From Cyclobacteriaceae bacterium (GTDB lineage: Bacteria > Bacteroidota > Bacteroidia > Cytophagales > Cyclobacteriaceae), in the NCBI GenBank assembly GCA_016787665.1, contig JAEUUC010000011.1, forward strand, positions 353,631 to 417,630: DNA of 64,000 nucleotides, written 5' to 3'. Of the stretch, positions 26,767-34,005 are shown in pieces; the first letter of the stretch is position 1, and each line of letters opens with the position of its first letter. The notes beneath the pieces are model-generated. The model did no database searches and was not told the origin of the DNA. It was given only the letters and a program-made list of their open reading frames with translations. A program made the translations under genes and the position numbers.

Positions 26767-28470
26767 TTACGCCTGACTCACGGCTTCGCGAAGCCGGGAG
26801 GCCACACGCTCCACCGAGCGATTGTACAGCAACTCGTAATACTCGCGCGCCATCCGGCCCGAGTCAAACTGTGGCAACACATCGGTCATGCTGCGCTTCA
26901 TCATTTTCAGCCACGTTTTGGGTTTGCGGTAGTAGGTTGGGATTACCTCGTGTTCCAGCAAATCCAGCAAGCTCTCGCGCTCCAACGCATCTTTCTCTTC
27001 CACGCTCAGTTGATCATCTGCCACCGGAATGATAAAACAGTTCTCCTTGTCCTGGGCAAACTCGGGCACCCATCCATCCGGAATGGAGAGGTTGATCGCA
27101 CCCAACATCGCGGCCGTCATACCCGAGGTGCCGGAGGCTTCGCGGTAGAGGCGCGGGTTGTTTAACCATACATCGGCCCCGCGCTTAAGCAAAGCGGACA
27201 GCGAAAGCTCGTAGCCATTCAAGATGGTGACATTGGGCAGGTCTTTCGTCTTCCAATAAATGGAATTGAAAATATCGATCGCGAATTGATCTTCCGGATA
27301 GGGCTTCCCGGCCCAGATTACCTGAACGGGCAGTTCGCTGTTGTTTACAATTTTCAGAAAACGCTCGAAATTCTGAAGCAGCAAATCGGCTCGCTTATAG
27401 CCGGCAAACCTGCGCGCCCATACAATGGTGAGCACATTCTCATCGAACAACTTTCCGGTTTGGTTGGCCACCGTCTTGAATAAGTCGCGCTTCATCTCCT
27501 TTTTGCGCGCTACTAGAAAGTCATCTTTTTCGCGCTTCAGGTATTCGTCAAGCTCAGCATCGTGCCAGTAGGTGTGGTTCTGCGCATTGGTGATCGACAG
27601 AATCTCGCAGATACCCGAAAAATCTTTCCACATCTGCCGCGACACCTCACCGTGCAATTGCGACACTCCGTTCGCTACGTTGGCCATCCGCAAGGCGGCC
27701 AGCGTGAAGCTCAGGTTAGTGGTGTCGGGCTCGGCCAGCTTTTCAATATCGGCACGCGGCACGCCCTGAAAGGCACTCATCACCTCCAACAAGCCGATGT
27801 TGCGTTCTTCGTTGCCGGCTTTTTCCGGTGTGTGCGTGGTAAACACCACCCGCTTTCTCACTTCCTCAATGTCTTTGAGTTTATTCCACAGGTAAAAACA
27901 AAGCGGCAGGGCGTGGCCCTCATTCATATGATAAATCTGGGTCTCTCGGCCAATCACATCCAACAGTTTGGCCCCACCGGCACCTAACAGGATGGACTGG
28001 GCCACCCGGGCCGACTCATGCGGATCATACAACCGGTGTGTGATGGTCTGGGCAAGGTGATCGTTCTCGGGCAAGTCGGTGCTCAACAAGAATACCGGAG
28101 CCGTGTTGAAAACTTCCGGCTTTAACAACCAAGCCTTTACGTGCACTTCGTGGTTGTGGATGGTAAGCGGAAAGACAATGCCGGTATCCGTCAGGAATGA
28201 ATAATTCTTTTCAATAAAGCTCACCTGGTGAGTAAGGTCTCGGTTGCGCATCTGGTCGTAGTAGCCATACTTCCACAGGATGCCAATACCCACTACGTTT
28301 TGCTTCAACTCAAAGGCGCTTCGCATGTGCGAACCCGCCAGGAACCCCAGACCCCCACTGTAAATCTTCAGGGGTTGGTCGATGGCGAACTCCATCGAGA
28401 AGTAGGCCACCGGTTTATTGTACTTCTTATCGAAGGAATAGGGGAAGAGTTGGTCGAGATTAAACGACAT
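26767..28470 (-). CDS. Alpha-glucan phosphorylase homologue (GT35) lacking the PLP lysine
   Basis: The sequence is a short-form GT35 phosphorylase: YFSMEFAIDQPLKIYSGGLG at the start, HMNEGHALPL and VVFTTHTPEKAGNEE in the middle, FAGYKRADLL and EASGTSGMTAAMLGAINLS near the end. In phosphorylases the last motif normally reads GTSGMKAA, with the lysine that holds pyridoxal phosphate. Here codon ACG at about residue 452 gives threonine. Without PLP, phosphorolysis as known would fail, so it may have another role or be a diverged subgroup. I chose ATG 28470 (MSFNLDQLFPYSF), giving 567 residues; the frame is open for 77 more codons upstream that show no likeness to the family. Confidence 0.85.
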   Translation of the reverse strand: MSFNLDQLFPYSFDKKYNKPVAYFSMEFAIDQPLKIYSGGLGFLAGSHMRSAFELKQNVVGIGILWKYGYYDQMRNRDLTHQVSFIEKNYSFLTDTGIVFPLTIHNHEVHVKAWLLKPEVFNTAPVFLLSTDLPENDHLAQTITHRLYDPHESARVAQSILLGAGGAKLLDVIGRETQIYHMNEGHALPLCFYLWNKLKDIEEVRKRVVFTTHTPEKAGNEERNIGLLEVMSAFQGVPRADIEKLAEPDTTNLSFTLAALRMANVANGVSQLHGEVSRQMWKDFSGICEILSITNAQNHTYWHDAELDEYLKREKDDFLVARKKEMKRDLFKTVANQTGKLFDENVLTIVWARRFAGYKRADLLLQNFERFLKIVNNSELPVQVIWAGKPYPEDQFAIDIFNSIYWKTKDLPNVTILNGYELSLSALLKRGADVWLNNPRLYREASGTSGMTAAMLGAINLSIPDGWVPEFAQDKENCFIIPVADDQLSVEEKDALERESLLDLLEHEVIPTYYRKPKTWLKMMKRSMTDVLPQFDSGRMAREYYELLYNRSVERVASRLREAVSQA

Positions 28471-28675
28471 GAAAAACGGTTTAAGTAAAACGGGTTGCGA
28501 AAGTAACAATTCAAGCGCAATTCGGTTACGAGGTTTTTGCCAACGCATTCTGCAATCGTTTGAAATAAGGGGTGGATGATTTTTGCCCCTCATCCGGCCT
28601 GACGAACCGCACGAAAGATGGCCCCAGCTGTGAGTCCGTACTTTTAGTATCTTCACTGCGCAAAATTCAAGGTAT

Positions 28676-29155
28676 ATGGCTTCCATCAGTTTTACCGTCA
28701 ATGCACGTCCTTACACGGTGGATGTAGATCCCAAAATGCCCCTGCTGTGGGTGATCCGCGATGTAATCGGATTAACCGGCACGAAGTACGGTTGCGGTAT
28801 TGCGCAGTGCGGTGCCTGTACCGTCCACCTCAATGGCGTGCCCGTGCGGGCCTGTTCATTACCCGTGACAGCCGCAGCCAACAAAGCCATCGTTACTATT
28901 GAGGGCTTGTCGGCCGACAACAGCCATCCGGTGCAGCAAGCCTGGATTGAGGAGCAGGTGCCTCAGTGTGGTTATTGTCAAAGCGGACAAATCATGGCGG
29001 CCACATCATTACTGAAGCGCAACGCCAACCCGACTGACTTGGATATTGATGCTGCCATGCAGGGACATGTATGTCGGTGCGGAACTTACCCGCGCATCCG
29101 CAAGGCCATTAAACTGGCGGCTCAAAAAATGAAAAACCCGACTTCCAAATCCTAA
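28676..29155 (+). CDS. Molybdenum hydroxylase small subunit, [2Fe-2S] (IorA/CoxS-like)
   Basis: A 159-residue iron-sulphur subunit. The plant-type [2Fe-2S] motif [16 protein letters not shown] lies near residue 43. The second cluster motif is split between [10 protein letters not shown] and [12 protein letters not shown] near the C-terminus. It passes electrons from the Moco subunit encoded directly after it. The phosphorylase gene is divergent, with 205 bases between; a TATCTTCA box at 28648-28655 is a weak -7 candidate. No other gene is seen in that gap. Confidence 0.93.
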   Translation: MASISFTVNARPYTVDVDPKMPLLWVIRDVIGLTGTKYGCGIAQCGACTVHLNGVPVRACSLPVTAAANKAIVTIEGLSADNSHPVQQAWIEEQVPQCGYCQSGQIMAATSLLKRNANPTDLDIDAAMQGHVCRCGTYPRIRKAIKLAAQKMKNPTSKS

Positions 29156-29167
29156 ACGGAAAAGGTC

Positions 29168-31330
29168 ATGACAACCAAAACCATTTCGCGCAGAAACTTT
29201 ATTAAGCTCAGCGGCATGACGGGCACGGCCCTCACGCTGGGCATTGGATTTTCCGCATTAGGAAAGGACTCGCCCGTGTTAACCGCAGCCCTGGCGGAAG
29301 CCCAGAATATTGAGCTAAACGCCTGGATCTCGATTGACACCGCGGGGACAGTAACCATCATCAACCACCGGGCGGAGATGGGCCAGGGGTCTTTCCAGGC
29401 CGTGCCTCAGATTATTGCTGAAGAACTGGAAGTGGATTTGAATCAGGTAAAAATTGTTTTTGCCCAGGGCAGCCAGACCAAATATGGAAGCCAGATCACG
29501 GGCGGAAGCTCCACAGTGCGTGGTTCTTACAAGCGCCTGCTGCGACTCGCAGCTTCGGCCCGCGAGATGCTGTTGGAAGCCGCATCACGCAAGTGGAATG
29601 TGGCCCGCACCGAATTGGTAGCTGAAAATGGCCAGGTTATTCAAATCACCACAGGTGAGGCAATCTCGTATGGCGACCTGGTGGCCGATGCGGCAAAGTT
29701 ACAGCCGCCAAAAGAGGTAAAACTGAAATCGCCCCGCGACTACAAGGTTCTTCGCAAGCCGATGCCGCGTCAGGATATTCCGTTGAAGACCAATGGGCAG
29801 GCAGTGTTCGGCATTGACAAAAAAATTCCTGGCATGCTGTATGCCGTAGTCGAACGAAATCCTCGGTTTTTGGGCAAGCTTAAAAGTTTTGACGACTCCG
29901 CTGCCAAGGCAATGCCCGGTGTAAAGCACATCCTACCTGTAAAAATGCGGGTGTTCAGTCACGACCGGGAAGGTGTTGCGGTGGTTGCCGATTCGCTTTG
30001 GGCCGCCCTGCAGGCGCGTAAAGCCCTGAAGGTGGAGTGGGACGATACAGCCTTTCCCCACCACAGCTCGGAACAACTGTATGCGCAAATGCGCGAGGAT
30101 GTCAAAAACAAACCGGGTTTGTCATTTCGCACCAAGGGTGATTTCAAGCGCGCATTTGAAACCTCTGCCAAAAAACTGGAAGCCGTATACGAAACGCCTT
30201 ACGAGGCGCACGCGTGTATGGAACCCTTAAACTGCATCGCCCATTTTCAAAACAACAAGCTTGAGATCTGGGGGCCAATTCAGGGACCCGATTGGGTGCA
30301 AGCCGATGTAGCCGATTTAATGGGGCTGAAACCGGAAGACGTAACGGTGAACATGACGTTCCTCGGAGGCGGCTTTGGTCGGAAAGCGTTTCTCGATTAT
30401 CCGCATGAAGCGGCCGTGATCTCAAAAGCTATCCAGGCGCCCGTGCAAGTCTTTTGGACGCGAGAAGATGACATGACCCAGGGACCGTTCCGGCCCGGCA
30501 TGGTCTATCAATGCCGCGGGGGTCTGAGCGACCAAGGTAGACTGCAAGCCTTCGAAACACGGATGGCCGGGCAGAACATGGATCATCAAAATCCGGGAGC
30601 CGACAAGATGGCCTATAACAGCAATGTTACCGAAGGATTCTTGGAGACTTACCTCAACAGCATGCCGCATTACAGCTTCAGCGACATTCCGCTGGAGTCG
30701 CCCATTCCGGTGATGTGGTGGCGCTCGGTGTATTCATCTACCAACGGATTTGCCTTTGAGAGTTTCTTAGACGAACTGGCGCATGCGGCCGGCACTGATC
30801 CGCTCGCCTTCCGGAGAAATTATTTTTGGGATGCCCGTTACCACGAACTGGCGAACCGGTTGGAAGAAGTCAGCGGTTGGAAAAACCGAAAGCCAAACGA
30901 AGGCTGGGGCGTGGCCATCACCGAATGCTTCAGCAGCATTGTAGGCGAAGTCGTAAAAGTCTCACGCAAGCCGGACGGTAAGATCAAGATCGACAAAGTT
31001 TGGGCCGTCATGGACTGCGGTTGGTATGTAAATCCGGACACCATTCGGGCGCAGGTAGAAGGCAGCATCATCATGGCGCTGGCAGCGGCAACCAAACATG
31101 AAGTCACCTTCAAGGAAGGTAAAGCCGTGGAGCGCAATTTTGACTCATACAAAATGTTGCGCATTACCGACAGTCCCGAAATTGAGGTGCACGTGGTCGA
31201 CAATGAAGAAAAAGCGGGTGGTGTAGGTGAACCCGGGCTGCCACCCTTTACGCCAGCACTGACCAACGCCATTTTTGATTTAACCGGCAAACGTATTCGC
31301 AAACTACCGTTTGCCCTGGAAGAAGTATAA
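29168..31330 (+). CDS. Molybdenum hydroxylase large subunit (IorB/xanthine dehydrogenase family)
   Basis: A 720-residue molybdopterin-binding subunit of the isoquinoline 1-oxidoreductase/aldehyde oxidase type. It begins with a twin-arginine signal (SRRNFIKLSG followed by a hydrophobic stretch), so the folded complex is probably exported to the periplasm. GGGFGRKAF and the C-terminal GGVGEPGLPP, with the catalytic glutamate, are visible. No FAD subunit gene is present; the cytochrome c gene that follows is the likely electron acceptor, as in periplasmic IorAB-type enzymes. The substrate cannot be read from the sequence. Confidence 0.93.
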   Translation: MTTKTISRRNFIKLSGMTGTALTLGIGFSALGKDSPVLTAALAEAQNIELNAWISIDTAGTVTIINHRAEMGQGSFQAVPQIIAEELEVDLNQVKIVFAQGSQTKYGSQITGGSSTVRGSYKRLLRLAASAREMLLEAASRKWNVARTELVAENGQVIQITTGEAISYGDLVADAAKLQPPKEVKLKSPRDYKVLRKPMPRQDIPLKTNGQAVFGIDKKIPGMLYAVVERNPRFLGKLKSFDDSAAKAMPGVKHILPVKMRVFSHDREGVAVVADSLWAALQARKALKVEWDDTAFPHHSSEQLYAQMREDVKNKPGLSFRTKGDFKRAFETSAKKLEAVYETPYEAHACMEPLNCIAHFQNNKLEIWGPIQGPDWVQADVADLMGLKPEDVTVNMTFLGGGFGRKAFLDYPHEAAVISKAIQAPVQVFWTREDDMTQGPFRPGMVYQCRGGLSDQGRLQAFETRMAGQNMDHQNPGADKMAYNSNVTEGFLETYLNSMPHYSFSDIPLESPIPVMWWRSVYSSTNGFAFESFLDELAHAAGTDPLAFRRNYFWDARYHELANRLEEVSGWKNRKPNEGWGVAITECFSSIVGEVVKVSRKPDGKIKIDKVWAVMDCGWYVNPDTIRAQVEGSIIMALAAATKHEVTFKEGKAVERNFDSYKMLRITDSPEIEVHVVDNEEKAGGVGEPGLPPFTPALTNAIFDLTGKRIRKLPFALEEV

Positions 31331-31342
31331 AACAAGCTAACT

Positions 31343-31741
31343 ATGAAGTATACGGTTCTCATTGGAGTCTTTTTAATCACGCTGTCTGCGTTTCAATCCA
31401 AACCGGGCTTTGACCTGAAGGCGAGCACGGCCAGAGGTAAGGAAGTTTACATAGCCTATTGTGTTTCGTGCCACATGGAAAACGGAGAAGGTGTTCCGGA
31501 TGTATTTCCGCCTTTGGCGAAATCCGATTACCTGATGGCGGATAAAAAACGATCGATCCAACAAGTTCTGTATGGCATTACCGGTGAGATCAAAGTGAAC
31601 GGAAAAATGTACAACACCGACATGACGGGTTTTGATTTATCCGACCAGGAAGTCAGCGATGTGTTGAATTACGTCCGCAATTCGTTCGGCAACAAAGGCG
31701 GGGCCGTTACACCAGCCGAAGTAAAGGCGGCAAGGAAATGA
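31343..31741 (+). CDS. Exported cytochrome c, partner of the molybdenum hydroxylase
   Basis: A signal peptide (hydrophobic run ending in TLSAFQS) precedes one CVSCH haem motif at about residue 38. A methionine in YNTDMTGFDL is a likely axial ligand. It lies 12 bases after the large subunit gene and overlaps the next gene by four bases (ATGA). It should take electrons from the periplasmic Mo enzyme to the respiratory chain. It is related to the cytochrome at 16222-16659. Confidence 0.88.
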   Translation: MKYTVLIGVFLITLSAFQSKPGFDLKASTARGKEVYIAYCVSCHMENGEGVPDVFPPLAKSDYLMADKKRSIQQVLYGITGEIKVNGKMYNTDMTGFDLSDQEVSDVLNYVRNSFGNKGGAVTPAEVKAARK

Positions 31742-32115
31742 AAGGGAGTACGTGGATTTCCGTCCTGTTAATCGTTGGCGTGACGGCACTGGCCGCGGTG
31801 GCCCTGTACGATACGTTGTTCTCTCCGCCCGAACACACGCAGGGCATTATTGTAGAAAAGGTATTTGTGGCCGGGCACACCAAGAGTGGTGAAACTCCAT
31901 ATGGTGGTGTAAAACGCAGCCGCTATTTTGTTACCCACCAGCGCGATGATCAATGGGTGGCGTTTGTAAAGGTGGCAAGTGGCGATACGCTCCAGGTGCA
32001 CTGCACCTCCGATCATTTCGAGGACAAAAACGTGGGAGACGTTCTCCATTTTAAGAAATACGAGGGCCATCTATTGCATATCAAATTTCTGGCGCACAAC
32101 GAAGAGGAAGAATAA
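31738..32115 (+). CDS. Small single-helix membrane protein of unknown function in the Mo operon
   Basis: A 125-residue protein not recognised as a known family. One membrane helix (about residues 5-27) is followed by a soluble beta-rich domain with GIIVEKVFVAGHTKSGE and an acidic tail NEEEE. It is embedded between the cytochrome and xdhC genes, overlapping the former by four bases and preceding the latter by nine. It probably faces the periplasm and may serve the molybdenum hydroxylase complex. That is inferred only from position. Confidence 0.7.
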   Translation: MKGSTWISVLLIVGVTALAAVALYDTLFSPPEHTQGIIVEKVFVAGHTKSGETPYGGVKRSRYFVTHQRDDQWVAFVKVASGDTLQVHCTSDHFEDKNVGDVLHFKKYEGHLLHIKFLAHNEEEE

Positions 32116-32124
32116 ACGGAAGGA

Positions 32125-33288
32125 TTGAAAGATTTCACCACCATACGGAACGAGTACCGGAAAACGGACTGGCAACAGCGAAAGGGCGCGGTGGCAACCG
32201 TAATAAAGGTGCATGGCTCGTCCTACCGAAGCCCCGGTGCCCGCATGTTGATTTGGGATGACGGGCGTTGGGCCGGTTCGATCAGTGGGGGCTGCCTCGA
32301 AGGCGATGCCTTGCGCAAAGCCCGCCAGGTCATGCGCGAACAAAAATCCCTGACGGTTACCTATGACACCCGCGAGGAAAGCAATCAAAATCTCGGCATC
32401 GGGCTGGGCTGCAACGGTGTCATTGATGTGTTGATCCAACCGGTTGAGCAGGTGATGCCGGTAGTGGAAAAGGCGGTGGAAGCCAATCGCCCACTGGCAT
32501 TGGCTACTATTTTTGACGGTCCGTCAGCGGGCGAGTTCCTGCTGTTGGACGGTGCAGGAGAAACGCTGTCATCCTCCGGGCAACTGCTGCAGCGGCTGGC
32601 CCAAGCTGATTTGATGAGTCTATTCCTGAGTCGAAAATCATACGCCAAAATGTTCGAGGAAGGAATTCACCAGTACCCGGTGTTCCTGGAATTGATTCAA
32701 CCGGCTCCGCACCTCATTTTGTTTGGCGGTGGATTTGACGCCCGACCGGTGAGTCAACTGGCTAAATCGTTAGGATGGCAGGTGGATGTGACGGATGAAT
32801 GCATTGCGCATATCGCCCCCGTGTTCTTTCCCGAGGCCGACAAGCTCGCCCTCTGCCAGCGCGAGTTCGTTGATCGCGACTTTTCAATCACCGGTTATAC
32901 GGCATGCGTGCTCATGTCGCACAACTACGAATATGACCGCGATGTTCTCCGGAAGATCATCTTTTCGGATGCTCCCTACATCGGCTTGCTGGGCCCACGC
33001 AAACGTTTTGACAAAATGCTGGCGGAGTTCCGTCAACAGGGGTTGACGTTGACCACCGAACAACTACACCGCATACACTCCCCCATCGGACTGGATATTG
33101 GTGCCGAGGCACCTGATGAAATAGCCGTCTCCATCATTGCCGAAATCCAGGCACGATTTGCCAACCGCTCGGGTGGATTTTTGAAATACCACTCCGGACC
33201 GATTCACCAGCGCAGCGCCACGGGTGAAGTACTAAAACAGGTATTTCTGTCGGATGAGCCGGAACAAAAAACGGCAACAAGCCGGTGA
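32125..33288 (+). CDS. XdhC/CoxI-family molybdenum cofactor insertion factor
   Basis: XdhC proteins bind Moco, help sulphurate it and load it into molybdenum hydroxylases. The N-terminal XdhC_CoxI domain is seen in SYRSPGARMLIW and GSISGGCLEGD. The C-terminal Rossmann domain starts at HLILFGGGFDARPVSQLAKS. The start is TTG (TTG-AAA-GAT), with a purine-rich GGAAGGA just before it. The 387-residue length is usual. Its place in the operon agrees with a role in maturing the enzyme at 28676-31330. Confidence 0.9.
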   Translation: MKDFTTIRNEYRKTDWQQRKGAVATVIKVHGSSYRSPGARMLIWDDGRWAGSISGGCLEGDALRKARQVMREQKSLTVTYDTREESNQNLGIGLGCNGVIDVLIQPVEQVMPVVEKAVEANRPLALATIFDGPSAGEFLLLDGAGETLSSSGQLLQRLAQADLMSLFLSRKSYAKMFEEGIHQYPVFLELIQPAPHLILFGGGFDARPVSQLAKSLGWQVDVTDECIAHIAPVFFPEADKLALCQREFVDRDFSITGYTACVLMSHNYEYDRDVLRKIIFSDAPYIGLLGPRKRFDKMLAEFRQQGLTLTTEQLHRIHSPIGLDIGAEAPDEIAVSIIAEIQARFANRSGGFLKYHSGPIHQRSATGEVLKQVFLSDEPEQKTATSR

Positions 33289-33294
33289 ACTGAA

Positions 33295-33936
33295 TTGACT
33301 TTTCTTTCCTTGACTTCAACCTTGGCACCATCAGGAAAAACGGCTGTGGTTGTGTTGGCAGCCGGAGCGTCAACGCGCATGGGCACGTCTAAACAACTGC
33401 TGCCCGTGCAGGGCGAAAGCCTGCTCCACCGGGCCGCCTCGACAGCGGTGAAGGCATCCGTGGGTGAAGTTTGGGTTGTTTTAGGATCAGAGGCAGAAAA
33501 ACATTTGCCGGAAATCCTCGATCTGCCGGTCAACACCATCATCCACCACGAGTGGCAGCGGGGCATGGGTAGCTCAATCAAGGCGGCATTGGCCCATGTG
33601 GCACCCCGATCCTATGATGCGATCCTTTTTATGGTTTGCGATCAACCGCATGTCACCCCCAACCATCTCGCCAATCTGATCAATGCATTGAATCAACAAC
33701 CTTCGGTTTCCATTGTGGCCTCTGCGTATGGCGATTCGGTGGGCGTACCCGCTGTGTTCCGGTCCTCGCGCTTTGCTGAACTGGCGCAACTAAGCGATGA
33801 GGCCGGGGCGAAACGCGTGATTGAAGCCCGGCCGGAATCCACGCTAAAAATTACGTTTGAGCGCGGCCTTTGCGATCTGGACACCCCGGAAGATTATCAA
33901 CGGTTCCTTCATTCCCGAATGGTCAAACGTGACTAA
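33295..33936 (+). CDS. MobA/MocA-like nucleotidyltransferase
   Basis: A GT-A-fold NTP transferase with VVVLAAGASTRMGTSKQLLP near the start, CDQPHVTP in the middle and CDLDTPEDY near the end. MocA-type enzymes attach CMP (or GMP for MobA) to molybdopterin to make the dinucleotide cofactor; Mo hydroxylases often need the CMP form. Its position at the end of the Mo operon favours that role. TTG codons at 33295, 33310 and 33322 are all in frame, so the exact start is uncertain. Confidence 0.85.
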   Translation: MTFLSLTSTLAPSGKTAVVVLAAGASTRMGTSKQLLPVQGESLLHRAASTAVKASVGEVWVVLGSEAEKHLPEILDLPVNTIIHHEWQRGMGSSIKAALAHVAPRSYDAILFMVCDQPHVTPNHLANLINALNQQPSVSIVASAYGDSVGVPAVFRSSRFAELAQLSDEAGAKRVIEARPESTLKITFERGLCDLDTPEDYQRFLHSRMVKRD

Positions 33937-33970
33937 AGCGGCCGCGTGGTTGCCATCTGTCGATTTTTCT

Positions 33971-34000
33971 TTTCTCCAGTGGCGTGTCCGTCTATTTTTG
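33971..34000 (+). promoter_or_regulatory. Promoter-like -33/-7 pair before the WG-repeat gene
   Basis: TTTC (33971-33974) and TATTTTTG (33993-34000) are 18 bases apart, the usual Bacteroidota layout with one mismatch in the -33 element. The ATG at 34006 follows five bases later. This supports 34006 over the upstream start at 33946. Confidence 0.45.
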
Positions 34001-34005
34001 CGGAG

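Noticed and set aside
28471..28701. Upstream extension of the phosphorylase homologue by 77 codons.
   Set aside because: The extra residues are Cys/Arg-rich with no likeness to GT35, and they would overlap the Mo operon start.
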